Below are positions 1-8,622 of a DNA stretch of 64,000 nucleotides, in pieces. This DNA comes from Dyella sp. C9 (GTDB lineage: Bacteria > Pseudomonadota > Gammaproteobacteria > Xanthomonadales > Rhodanobacteraceae). The notes beneath the pieces were generated by a model that was not told where the DNA came from, ran no database searches, and saw nothing but the letters and a program-made list of their open reading frames with translations. The translations under genes were made by a program, and so were the position numbers. The stretch spans positions 44,163 to 108,162 of the forward strand of contig NZ_QIRF01000015.1 in the NCBI RefSeq assembly GCF_003332825.1. The letters run 5' to 3'. Within the stretch, counting starts at the first letter, position 1; every line of letters starts with the position of its first letter.

Positions 1-46
1 CCTGGCATTTCTGAGCGCGTCGCCCCAAACCGCGGGAGCCGTCCCG

Positions 47-1213
47 GTGAGCGAAACCGACACCAGCATCTTCGAGGAACCCAAGCACGTACGCGTGCTG
101 AGGCGCCTGCGCCTGATCAAGCCCGAGCATCGCGCGCAGGCGATACGCCGCGTCATCCTCGCCGTAGGCATCGCCTGGGTCCCTCCGGCGGTGCTCTGCC
201 TGCTTCGCTGGCTGGTGACCCGCGACGACACCGCGCTCAATTTCTTCGTCGATGTGGCGGCCTACGCCCGCTTTGCGCTGGCGGTGCCGATCCTGATCCT
301 GTCCGAGTACATCATCCTGCCCATGCTCGATGCCACCGGCCGGCACTTCGTCACGTCCAAGATCATCGACCCCGGCGACAGCGCGCGCTTCGAGGAAGCG
401 GTAGCCTCCACCCGCCGGCTCAGCCTGGGCGTGTGGCCATCGGCCACGATGACCATCATCGTCTACGCCGCCATGGCGGTCATCGCCGTCACCATCCGTC
501 CGGATGCGTTGCCAGTCTGGCATCGCTCCAACGGCCCCTTGCATCTGTCGCTGGCCGGCTGGTGGCACCTGCTGGTGAGCGTGCCGCTGCTGATGGGCCT
601 GCTGCTCGCCTGGATCTGGCGCGTCGGCGTGTGGGCGCGCTTCCTGCACTGTGTCTCGCGCATGAACCTGCACCTGATCGCATCACACCCGGACAAGGCG
701 GCGGGCCTGCAGTTCGTGTCGTTCTCGCCACGGCTGTTCGCGCCACTGGCGTTTGCGATCGGCGTGATTACCGCCGGCACCTTCGCCAACGAAGTGCTAC
801 ATCTGGGCATCAACCCCACCGAGCACGCCGGCGTTCCGATCGGCACCGCGATCGTGGTGGTCGCCATTTTCATCTGCCCGCCGCTGGTATTCGCACGCCC
901 GCTGCTCATGGCCTGGCGTCGTGGCGTGTTCGAATACGGCGGACTGGCCAGCCGCCTGGGCCACCAGTTCGAGGACAAATGGCTGGACCCGCAGAGCAAG
1001 GTGGATACCGGCTCGCTGGCGGAACCCGATTTCTCCTCCACCACCGATTTGTACAGCGTGGTGGCCAACGTCTATTCGATGCGCCCGGTGCTGTTCGACC
1101 CGCGCTCGGCCATCGCGCTCGCCATCGCCACCCTGGTGCCCTTCGGCCCCATCTGGCTGACCGTGATCCCGGCCAAGACCCTGCTGTCCCAGCTGCTGAA
1201 GCTGGTGATCTAG
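47..1213 (+). CDS. Polytopic inner-membrane protein of unknown function
   Basis: A 388-residue protein with about seven hydrophobic segments, near residues 30-50, 65-90, 128-148, 168-193, 225-245, 262-285 and 360-380. Charged, Arg-rich loops lie between them. I recognise no catalytic motif and no named family. The start is a GTG at 47, preceded by GGGAG at 34-38, which is good ribosome-binding spacing. The stop lies 9 bases before the end of the convergent recJ gene, so the two meet tail to tail. It could be a transporter-like or signalling membrane protein, but nothing in the sequence decides this. It is clearly coding, because its codon usage matches its neighbours and the long overlapping frames do not look like proteins. 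Confidence 0.75.
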   Translation: MSETDTSIFEEPKHVRVLRRLRLIKPEHRAQAIRRVILAVGIAWVPPAVLCLLRWLVTRDDTALNFFVDVAAYARFALAVPILILSEYIILPMLDATGRHFVTSKIIDPGDSARFEEAVASTRRLSLGVWPSATMTIIVYAAMAVIAVTIRPDALPVWHRSNGPLHLSLAGWWHLLVSVPLLMGLLLAWIWRVGVWARFLHCVSRMNLHLIASHPDKAAGLQFVSFSPRLFAPLAFAIGVITAGTFANEVLHLGINPTEHAGVPIGTAIVVVAIFICPPLVFARPLLMAWRRGVFEYGGLASRLGHQFEDKWLDPQSKVDTGSLAEPDFSSTTDLYSVVANVYSMRPVLFDPRSAIALAIATLVPFGPIWLTVIPAKTLLSQLLKLVI

Positions 1214-1222
1214 GCCGGCGCG

Positions 1223-2938
1223 TTACGCCGGCTCGATGTGACGCAGGAGCAGGCGCGCGCTCTCGCGGCCCTGCCAGTCGTTGATCACCAGCTCATAGAC
1301 CGCGCGCAGATGCACCGGCGGCGGCTGTCCGTCGTAGGCGTTGAACATCACCGCATCATGCACGGCGCCGTCGCGCGGATCGCGCAACTTCAGGCGCAGA
1401 TGCCGCTCACCCATCACCTGCCAGCTGGCGCATTCGAACAGGTTGTCGAATACCGGCTCGGGGAACGCCTGTCCCCACGGCCCCGCCGCGCGCAGCTGAC
1501 GCGCCAGATCCAGCGACACGGCACCGATCGGCAGCTCGCCGTCGGTGTGCTGCACCGCCTGCAGCTGGTCCTCGTCCAGCCATTCGCGCGCGAGGGCATC
1601 GAAGGCCTCGGCAAAGCGCGCGTAGTCGGCGCTGCGCAGGCTGAGCCCTGCGGCCATGGCATGCCCACCGAAGCGGACAATCAGGCCGGGATGACGCGCA
1701 TCGATCATGGCCAGCGCGTCACGGATATGAAAGCCGGCGATGGAACGCGCCGAACCGCGCAGCTCGTCGGGCTGATCCTCGCTGGCAGGCGCAAAGGCGA
1801 TCACCGGCCGATGCAGGCGCTCCTTGAGCTTGGAGGCCACCAGACCCACCACGCCCGCATGCCAGCTGGGTTCATAGAGCGCCACGCCGACGGCATCGAT
1901 GTCGGCGGCACGCGCCACCATCACTTCGGCCTCGGCCACCATGGTGTCCTGCAGCTCGCGGCGCTCCTTGTTGATCGAACTCAGCAACTCGGCATAACGG
2001 CGCGCCTGTGCAGGATCGTCGGTAAGCAGGCACTCCACGCCGATGCGCATGTCCTCCAGACGACCCGCCGCGTTCAGGCGCGGACCGATCGCGTAGCCCA
2101 GGTCGCTGGCACACAAGGCATGCAGGCTGCGCTGGCTCGCTTCCACCAGCGCGTGCAGGCCGGCACAGCCCTGCCCGCTGCGCAGGCGCCGCAAACCCGC
2201 TTCCACCAGCACGCGATTGTTGAAGTCCAGCGGCACCAGGTCGGCCACCGTACCCACCGCCACCAGATCCAGCAGTACCGACAAGTCCGGTTCGCCGCCC
2301 TCGGCGAAGGCGCCCTGCTCGCGCAGCGCGGCGCGCAGGGCCAGCAACAGGTAGAACATCACGCCGACGCCGGCCAGCGCCTTGCTTGGAAAATCGTCGT
2401 TGGCCAGGTTCGGATTGACCATGGCGTCAGCCGCCGGCAACTGCTCGCCCGGCAGATGGTGGTCGGTAACGATCACCCGCATGCCCAGCGCACGCGCGGT
2501 GTCCACGCCGGCGATGCTGGCCACGCCGTTGTCCACCGTGACGATCAGTTGCGGACGCGGCTGCAACGACTCCACCAGCGCCGCGCTCAGGCCATAGCCG
2601 TGGATGAAGCGATTGGGCACCGCATAGTCGACGTGCTTCGCGCCGAGCAGGCGCAAGCCACGCACGGCCACGGCCGTACCGGTGGCACCATCGCAGTCGT
2701 AGTCGCCTGCCACCACGATGGACCAGTCGCCGCGGATCGCCTCGATCAGCAGCGCCACGGCCTCGGCCACGCCACCGAGCCGCCCTGGCGAGAGCATGCG
2801 CGCCAGCCGGTACTCCGCCTGCTCCGGCGACAGCACACCACGCGCGGCATAGACCTGCTGAATCACGGGGTGCACGGAGAGCCCCCAGCCCGAGGGCGTG
2901 CCCTGCAGCGGACGGCGACGCAGGCGCAACGTCTTCAC
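1223..2938 (-). CDS. recJ: Single-stranded-DNA-specific exonuclease RecJ
   Basis: RecJ degrades single-stranded DNA 5' to 3' in RecF-pathway recombination, mismatch repair and base-excision repair. The protein is 571 residues, the usual length. It carries the DHH-phosphoesterase signature GDYDCDG at residues 79-84 and DHH at 159-161, which bind catalytic metal ions. A DHHA1 domain follows, with a GGH motif (FGGHAMAAG) and a C-terminal OB-like region. I chose GTG at 2938 because it overlaps the TGA stop of the preceding gene (GTGA), a typical coupled start, and because the residues further upstream do not look like RecJ. It is the last gene of the unit ABC-F ATPase, rpfE-like, recJ. Confidence 0.95.
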   Translation of the reverse strand: MKTLRLRRRPLQGTPSGWGLSVHPVIQQVYAARGVLSPEQAEYRLARMLSPGRLGGVAEAVALLIEAIRGDWSIVVAGDYDCDGATGTAVAVRGLRLLGAKHVDYAVPNRFIHGYGLSAALVESLQPRPQLIVTVDNGVASIAGVDTARALGMRVIVTDHHLPGEQLPAADAMVNPNLANDDFPSKALAGVGVMFYLLLALRAALREQGAFAEGGEPDLSVLLDLVAVGTVADLVPLDFNNRVLVEAGLRRLRSGQGCAGLHALVEASQRSLHALCASDLGYAIGPRLNAAGRLEDMRIGVECLLTDDPAQARRYAELLSSINKERRELQDTMVAEAEVMVARAADIDAVGVALYEPSWHAGVVGLVASKLKERLHRPVIAFAPASEDQPDELRGSARSIAGFHIRDALAMIDARHPGLIVRFGGHAMAAGLSLRSADYARFAEAFDALAREWLDEDQLQAVQHTDGELPIGAVSLDLARQLRAAGPWGQAFPEPVFDNLFECASWQVMGERHLRLKLRDPRDGAVHDAVMFNAYDGQPPPVHLRAVYELVINDWQGRESARLLLRHIEPA

Positions 2939-3867
2939 GACGCACTCCCGCGCCAGAAGCGCCAGCGATGCCACGGTCGATGCAGCCAGCGCTCGCCGCT
3001 GGCAAAGCTCAGCAACAACGGTTGTCGCTGCGCCGCTGCGAGGATGGCCGGCCACCAGGCAACCGCGATGTCGTCCACCGGCAGGTCCTGCAGATCGACC
3101 AGCCAGCCGGCGCCGGCGGCGGCGAAGGCGGCGGTCGATCGCGGCGTAGCGGCCATACCCGCGCGTCGCGCCAGCGCGCCCAGTAGCAGGTCGTCACCGA
3201 TCACGCCGTGCAACGCGGTCTTCACCGTGGCGGGCAATGCACCGCCGCCCCACAGCCACAGGCTGTTGACCGGCGGCATGCCGTTGGCCCGGCGTTGCGC
3301 ATTGACCGGATGCTGATGCAGCAATACCTGCAGTTCGTTGAGCAGCACCCGCCAGCGGCGCCCTTCGGCGCCTTGCGGCAGGTGTTCGTAAAGGTCTTCG
3401 CCCAGAGCCTGCTCGGGAGCGGCGAACACCGGTATTTGCGTGCCCGGCGCCAGGCGCACGTGCCAGTGATCGGGCGACGACACCTCCAGGATCATCCCCT
3501 CGTCCGCAAACACCGGGCGCAGGGGTTCGGCCAGCGCCAGCGCCTGCGGCATGCCCAACTGCAACTGGCCGCAGGCCAGCAGTCGCGCCCCGTTGAGGTC
3601 GGGCTGCACCCAGGCCGGATCGGCGGACAGCCACACATCGTCGCCGGCGTCGCCGGCGATCAGTTCACGCGTGAGTGCCCCGGCCGGTAATTCGCCCGGC
3701 AGCTCGAAGCGTGCCGTGAGGCCGCCCAGGTAGCCGCGCGCGGCGGGCGCCACGGCGTCAGCCTTGCGCAGCAGGGCGCGCAAGGGATGCGCCGAGTCAA
3801 AGCGCTGCAGGTCGGGCAGCCACAACTCCAGCGCCTGGACGGACGGCGTGCTCATTGCCGGCATCAT
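2935..3867 (-). CDS. rpfE: RpfE-like protein (phosphoglycerate-mutase-like fold, COG4255 type)
   Basis: About 310 residues, starting PSVQALELWLPDLQRF after a short leader. The sequence resembles the protein that sits beside recJ in xanthomonads, named RpfE there and often annotated as a phosphoglycerate-mutase-like protein. Its biochemical activity is unknown to me, and I see no complete metal-binding set of the cofactor-independent mutases. In Xanthomonas the rpf region controls secreted virulence factors, but RpfE itself is a minor member. ATG at 3867 overlaps the stop of the ABC-F gene as ATGA. ATG at 3855 is an alternative start. The end overlaps the recJ GTG start. The name rests on recalled similarity and gene context. 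Confidence 0.65.
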   Translation of the reverse strand: MMPAMSTPSVQALELWLPDLQRFDSAHPLRALLRKADAVAPAARGYLGGLTARFELPGELPAGALTRELIAGDAGDDVWLSADPAWVQPDLNGARLLACGQLQLGMPQALALAEPLRPVFADEGMILEVSSPDHWHVRLAPGTQIPVFAAPEQALGEDLYEHLPQGAEGRRWRVLLNELQVLLHQHPVNAQRRANGMPPVNSLWLWGGGALPATVKTALHGVIGDDLLLGALARRAGMAATPRSTAAFAAAGAGWLVDLQDLPVDDIAVAWWPAILAAAQRQPLLLSFASGERWLHRPWHRWRFWRGSAS

Positions 3868-5786
3868 GCCTCGAGCTGTTCGTAGAGTTCCAGCCACTCG
3901 CCTTCCAGCGTCTCCTTTTCGCGGCGAAGCTCGGTCTGGCGCTGGCCCAGCCGCATCATCTCGGCGGTGGGCCCGTTGTAGGTTTCCGGATCGGCCAGCG
4001 TGGCCTCCAGTGTGGCGAGTTCGCCTTCGATGCTGGCCACGCGCGTCTCGATCTTCTTCACGCGCTGGCGTGCAGCCTTCTCGTTTTCCCGCTGGGCCGC
4101 GTTGCGCCGGCGGCGCTCTTCGGGCGACTCCACCACCGGCTTGACCTCGGCCTCTTCCTTTTCCTTCTCCTTTTCCTTCTTCCCCTTGCGCGTGGCGGCA
4201 CCGCGACTGCGCAGCCAGCGCGCGTAGTCGTCAAGGTCGCCATCGAAGGGCTCGGCGCTGCCATCAGCCACGCGCCAGAAGCTGTCGCAGACCAGGCCAA
4301 GCAGGTGGCGGTCATGCGAGACCAGCACCAGGGCGCCATCGAACTCGGCCAGCGCATCGGCCAGCGCCTCGCGCATGTCCAGGTCCAGGTGGTTGGTCGG
4401 TTCGTCCAGCAGCAGCAGGTTGGGCTTGTCCCAGGCGATCAGCGCCAGCGCCAGGCGCGCACGCTCGCCACCCGAAAAGCCGTCCACCGATTCGAACGCG
4501 CGGTCGCCGGCGAAATTCCAGCCACCCAGGAAGTCGCGCAGCACCTGGGCGCCGACACCCGGCGCCTTGTCCTGCAGGTGCTCGAAGGGCGATGCGCCCT
4601 CGCGCAGGCTCTCCACCGTGTGTTGGGCGAAGTAGCCGATCTTGAGGTCCTTGTGCGCCTTGCGCTCGCCACCGAGCGGCGCCAGCTCGCCCACCAGGGT
4701 CTTGACCAAGGTGGACTTGCCCGCGCCGTTGGGGCCGAGCAGGCCGATGCGCTCGCCGGCTTCGAGGCGGAAACGCACGTCGCGCAGGATCACGGCCTCC
4801 GGCTCGTCACCCTGCCCCGGATACCCCGCCACCACTTCTTCCAGCTGCAGCATGGAATCAGGCAGGCGATCCGGCACGGCGAACTGGAAGCGGAACGGGC
4901 GCTCCATGCGCACGGCCTCGGTGCCCGCCAGCTTCTCCAGGCGCTTCACGCGCGACTGGGCCTGCTTGGCCTTGCTGGCCTTGGCCTTGAACCGATCGAC
5001 GAAGGACTGCAGGTGTGCGCGTTCGGCCTGCTCGCGCTCATGCGCGATCTGCTGCTGGCGCAGCTGCTCGGCGCGCAGGCGCTCGAATGCGCTGTAGTTG
5101 CCGGTGTAGAGCTTGGCGCCGCCATCGTTGAGGTGCAGCGTGTGGGTGATCACGCCGTCGAGGAATTCGCGGTCATGCGAAATCACCAGCAACGTGCCCT
5201 GGTAGCGGCGCAGCCATTCCTCCAGCCACAGCACGGCATCCAGGTCGAGATGGTTGGTCGGCTCGTCGAGCAGCAGCAGCTCGGACGGCGCCATCAGCGC
5301 GCGCGCCAGGTTCAGGCGAACACGCCAGCCACCGGAGAACTCCTTGACTGGCGTCTCGTGCGTCTCGGCCGCAAAACCAAGCCCATGCAAAAGGCGGCCG
5401 GCACGCGCCCGCGCATCGTAGCCATGCAGCTCCTCGATGCGGTGGTGCGCCCGCGCCATGGCCTCGGTATCGCCGCGCGCCTGCGCATCCAGCTCGTCGC
5501 GCAGCGCCGCGGCCAGTTCCTCGTCGCCGCCCATCACGTATTCGATGGCGGGATCCGGCAGCGCCGGCGTCTCCTGGGCTACCGAGGCCATGCGCAGCTT
5601 GGCCGGCAGGTCCAGGTCGCCCGCATCGGGCTCCACCTGGCCCTGCAGGGCCGCGAACAGGCTGGACTTGCCGCAGCCATTGCGGCCGACCACGCCAAGG
5701 CGCCAGCCGGTCTGGATCACCAGGTCGATGTCGGAGAGCAGCAGACGGCTGCCGCGGCGTAGGGCGAAGTGGCGAAACGAGATCAT
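3864..5786 (-). CDS. ABC-F family ATPase, YheS-like
   Basis: A soluble ABC-F protein of 640 residues with two nucleotide-binding domains and no membrane segments. Members of this family act on the ribosome, freeing stalled complexes or protecting against antibiotics. The first Walker A is GRNGCGKS at 34-41. Its signature FSGG and Walker B LLLLDEPTNHLDLD follow. The second set is GPNGAGKST, FSGGERARL and LLLLDEPTNHLDLD. The linker between them and the lysine/glutamate-rich C-terminal coiled coil (around 540-640) match YheS rather than EttA. I start at MISFRH (5786), as YheS does; an ATG two codons earlier is possible. It leads a coupled unit with the rpfE-like gene and recJ. Confidence 0.9.
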   Translation of the reverse strand: MISFRHFALRRGSRLLLSDIDLVIQTGWRLGVVGRNGCGKSSLFAALQGQVEPDAGDLDLPAKLRMASVAQETPALPDPAIEYVMGGDEELAAALRDELDAQARGDTEAMARAHHRIEELHGYDARARAGRLLHGLGFAAETHETPVKEFSGGWRVRLNLARALMAPSELLLLDEPTNHLDLDAVLWLEEWLRRYQGTLLVISHDREFLDGVITHTLHLNDGGAKLYTGNYSAFERLRAEQLRQQQIAHEREQAERAHLQSFVDRFKAKASKAKQAQSRVKRLEKLAGTEAVRMERPFRFQFAVPDRLPDSMLQLEEVVAGYPGQGDEPEAVILRDVRFRLEAGERIGLLGPNGAGKSTLVKTLVGELAPLGGERKAHKDLKIGYFAQHTVESLREGASPFEHLQDKAPGVGAQVLRDFLGGWNFAGDRAFESVDGFSGGERARLALALIAWDKPNLLLLDEPTNHLDLDMREALADALAEFDGALVLVSHDRHLLGLVCDSFWRVADGSAEPFDGDLDDYARWLRSRGAATRKGKKEKEKEKEEAEVKPVVESPEERRRRNAAQRENEKAARQRVKKIETRVASIEGELATLEATLADPETYNGPTAEMMRLGQRQTELRREKETLEGEWLELYEQLEA

Positions 5787-5964
5787 GGGCAAGCCTATCC
5801 GGACCGGGCGTCCTGCCGCCCGCAGCCGCCCATGATAGCGGCCATCGCGACCGGATCGCCCCCGCTAATGCCCACCCCATCGCAATCGGCGCAGGTTCAC
5901 GTTGGAATAGCCCACCCAGTTCTGCTACAACGGCGCGGCAACGCCTTGCGCGGAGAGGGGACCC

Positions 5965-6318
5965 GTGAATACGTACGGTATCAGCAAGTTCGGCATCAGC
6001 CTGTCCATGATCGTGCTGCTGGCAGCCGGCGCCTGCGCGCCCGCACCAGCACGCGCCGAAGACGTGCTCATCAATCGCGTGCAGCAGGAAAAGGGCATGG
6101 ACCTGCCCAGCCGCGGCATGAGCATGAGCCAGGTCGAGCAGAAGTATGGCGCCCCGCAGCGCAAGCTGACGCCGCGCGGCGGCGACAACAGCAAGCACCC
6201 GGTGATCAATCGCTGGGAGTACTCCAATTTCATCGTGTACTTCGAGAACAGCCACGTCATCCACAGCGTGCTGAATACGCCAGCGGGCAACAACACCAAT
6301 CCGTCGTCGGCCAACTGA
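5965..6318 (+). CDS. Small secreted protein, unknown function
   Basis: A 117-residue protein with an N-terminal signal peptide: a hydrophobic stretch at about 12-26, then an Ala-rich cleavage region ending APARA near residue 31. The Cys at 24 lies late in that stretch, so a lipoprotein is possible but less likely. The mature part is short and hydrophilic, with a compact conserved-looking core around MSMSQVEQKYGAP and RWEYSNFIVYFE. That pattern recalls the SmpA/BamE-like small periplasmic fold, which is a weak resemblance only. GTG start with GGAGAGGGG directly upstream. It precedes aguA by about 155 bases on the same strand, and I do not infer a link in function. Confidence 0.75.
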   Translation: MNTYGISKFGISLSMIVLLAAGACAPAPARAEDVLINRVQQEKGMDLPSRGMSMSQVEQKYGAPQRKLTPRGGDNSKHPVINRWEYSNFIVYFENSHVIHSVLNTPAGNNTNPSSAN

Positions 6319-6472
6319 TCCACGCCGCCTTCGACCGACGCGGCCCGTGGCGACGCGGGCCGCGTCGCCGTTTCCGGCGCCCTTGCGCCGCTTCGACTAC
6401 ACTTCGCAGCCCGCGCGCCCCTGCCCCTGCGGCCGGTGAGCGCTGTCCCCGCCTGCCTGAGATTTGCCCACG

Positions 6473-7507
6473 ATGACTGACCACAGCCTGCGCCTACCGG
6501 CCGAATGGGAGCCGCAATCGGCCGTCTTGATCGCCTGGCCGCACGCCGACACCGACTGGGCCGAGCGCCTGGCCGAGGTGGAAACCACCTACGTGGCACT
6601 GGCCGCGGCGGTAACCCGCTTCCAGCCGCTGATCATCGTGGTCGCCAGCCACGCGCTGCAGTTGCGCGTGCAGGGCCTGCTCACCGGCGAGGGCGTGGAC
6701 CTGTCCCAGGTGCGCTTCGTGGAGCTGCCCTATGACGACACCTGGCTGCGCGACTCCGGCCCGATCACCCTCAAGACCGACGACGGCCATTTCCAGCTGA
6801 CCGATTTTCGCTTCACCGGCTGGGGCGGCAAGTTCGGCGCCGAGCAGGACGACGCGCTGATTGGCGGCCTGGTGGCCGAAGGCGTGTTCGGCAAGGCCGC
6901 GCACAAGCGCATCGACTGGGCGCTGGAAGGCGGCGGCATCGAGAGCGATGGCGTCGGCACCGTGCTGACCACCTGGCGCTGCCTGGTCCAGCGCCATCCC
7001 CAGCAGTCGCGCGAGGAAATGAGCGCCATCCTGAGCGACAGCCTGCATGCACGCCGCGTGCTGTGGCTGGACTACGGCTACCTCGAGGGCGACGACACCG
7101 ACGCCCATATCGACACGCTGGCGCGCTTCGCACCTGGCGACCGCATCGTCTACCAGGCCTGCGACGACAGCAGCGACCCGCATTTCGACGAACTGCGCCG
7201 CATGGGCGAAGAGCTCGCCGCGCTGCGCACGCCCGACGGCCGCCCCTACCAGCTGTACCCGCTGCCCTGGGCCCGGCCGATCCTCGACGAGGGTCGCCGC
7301 CTGGCCGCTTCCTACGCCAATTACCTGATCGTCAACGGCGCCGTGCTGGTGCCGGCCTATGGCGACAAGGTCGACGACGAGGCGGCCCGCATCATCGGCG
7401 AGGCCCATCCGGGCCGCGAAGTCGTGCAGGTGCCGTGTCGCCCGCTGATCTGGCAGAACGGCAGCCTGCACTGCATCACCATGCAGCTGCCGGCCGGCAT
7501 CGTCTGA
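6473..7507 (+). CDS. aguA: Agmatine deiminase
   Basis: Converts agmatine to N-carbamoylputrescine and ammonia, the first step of the arginine-decarboxylase route to putrescine, in the cytosol. The protein is 344 residues and belongs to the peptidyl-arginine-deiminase superfamily. The motifs WPH near the N-terminus, DTWLRDSGP, the Gly-rich GGGIESDG and the C-terminal SLHCITMQ are all present. Cys334 in the last motif is the expected nucleophile. Start taken at ATG 6473; the frame is open upstream only through a TTG. The aguB gene follows after 136 bases on the same strand, so both enzymes of the pathway sit together. Confidence 0.93.
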   Translation: MTDHSLRLPAEWEPQSAVLIAWPHADTDWAERLAEVETTYVALAAAVTRFQPLIIVVASHALQLRVQGLLTGEGVDLSQVRFVELPYDDTWLRDSGPITLKTDDGHFQLTDFRFTGWGGKFGAEQDDALIGGLVAEGVFGKAAHKRIDWALEGGGIESDGVGTVLTTWRCLVQRHPQQSREEMSAILSDSLHARRVLWLDYGYLEGDDTDAHIDTLARFAPGDRIVYQACDDSSDPHFDELRRMGEELAALRTPDGRPYQLYPLPWARPILDEGRRLAASYANYLIVNGAVLVPAYGDKVDDEAARIIGEAHPGREVVQVPCRPLIWQNGSLHCITMQLPAGIV

Positions 7508-7643
7508 GCACGGCTGGAATCCGGCGACCCGACCCACCATATAAGGCGCTGAATCGCCCGACGGCCTCTTCAGGGGCCGCGGCGTCGTATCCGTTAGAAT
7601 TGTCCGCCTGCCTGGCCGGCCATCCCCGATCGAGAGCCCCACG

Positions 7644-8534
7644 ATGACCCGCAAGACCCTCAAAGTTGCCCTGCTGCAGGAAACCGATCGCGGCAGCCGT
7701 GATGCCAACCTCGACGCCATCGAGGCCGGTCTGCGCGAGGCCGCCGCCCAGGGCGTCGAGCTCGTGCTGCTGCAGGAGCTGCACAACGGTCCGTACTTCT
7801 GCCAGCGCGAATCGGTCGATGAGTTCGACCTGGCCGAAACCATTCCTGGCCACAGCACGGCACGCATCGGCAAGCTGGCCGAAGAGCTCAAGCTGGTCGT
7901 GGTCGCCTCGCTGTTCGAGAAGCGCGCCACCGGCCTGTACCACAACACCGCCGTGGTGTTCGATCGTTCGGCCGTCATCGCGGGCAAGTACCGCAAGATG
8001 CACATCCCGGACGACCCGGCCTTCTACGAGAAGTTCTACTTCACGCCGGGCGACCTGGGCTTCGAGCCGATCGACACCGCGGTCGGCCGCCTCGGCGTGC
8101 TGGTGTGCTGGGACCAGTGGTACCCCGAAGCCGCCCGCCTGATGGCGCTGGCCGGCGCGGACCTGCTGCTGTATCCCACCGCCATCGGCTGGGACCCGAA
8201 GGACGAGCAGGCCGAGAAGGACCGCCAGCGCGAAGCCTGGGTGACCGTGCAGCGCGGCCATGCCGTCGCCAACGGCCTGCCGCTGCTCTCGTGCAACCGC
8301 ACCGGCTACGAGGCCGACGCCGCCGGCGTGGGCAACGGCATCCAGTTCTGGGGCACCAGCTTCGTCGCCGGCCCCCAGGGCGAGTTCCTGGCCCAGGCCG
8401 GCACCGACGGGCGCGAGCTGCTGGTGGTCGATGTCGACATGGCCCGCAGCGAGCACGTGCGCCGCATCTGGCCGTTCCTGCGCGATCGCCGCATCGACGC
8501 CTACCAGGATCTGCTCAAGCGCTTCCGCGACTGA
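7644..8534 (+). CDS. aguB: N-carbamoylputrescine amidase
   Basis: Hydrolyses N-carbamoylputrescine to putrescine, CO2 and ammonia, completing the agmatine pathway begun by the preceding gene. The 296-residue protein is a nitrilase-superfamily (CN-hydrolase) enzyme. The catalytic triad is visible as Glu45 (LLQELHNGPYF), Lys118 (YRKMHIPDD) and Cys155 (VLVCWDQWYPEAAR). The last motif is characteristic of plant-type and bacterial AguB. Length is standard. GAGAGCC is a plausible ribosome-binding site shortly before the ATG. The putrescine made here would feed spermidine synthesis or be used directly. Confidence 0.95.
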   Translation: MTRKTLKVALLQETDRGSRDANLDAIEAGLREAAAQGVELVLLQELHNGPYFCQRESVDEFDLAETIPGHSTARIGKLAEELKLVVVASLFEKRATGLYHNTAVVFDRSAVIAGKYRKMHIPDDPAFYEKFYFTPGDLGFEPIDTAVGRLGVLVCWDQWYPEAARLMALAGADLLLYPTAIGWDPKDEQAEKDRQREAWVTVQRGHAVANGLPLLSCNRTGYEADAAGVGNGIQFWGTSFVAGPQGEFLAQAGTDGRELLVVDVDMARSEHVRRIWPFLRDRRIDAYQDLLKRFRD

Positions 8535-8622
8535 ACCGCGATCGCCATCGCCGGGGCCACGGCTTGTGCCCCGCCCCGGCCGTACCCATGCTGTGATTTA
8601 CCCCGCCCGACCGACGCCACGC

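Noticed and set aside
1238..3316. A 692-codon open frame opposite recJ
   Set aside because: Antisense to a well-supported gene, rich in His, Arg and Gln, with no recognisable domain.
8260..8622. Extended N-terminus of the TraB-family protein
   Set aside because: The upstream part of the open frame overlaps aguB in another register and has antisense-like composition, rich in Ala, Ser and Thr. The family starts near ATG 8623.
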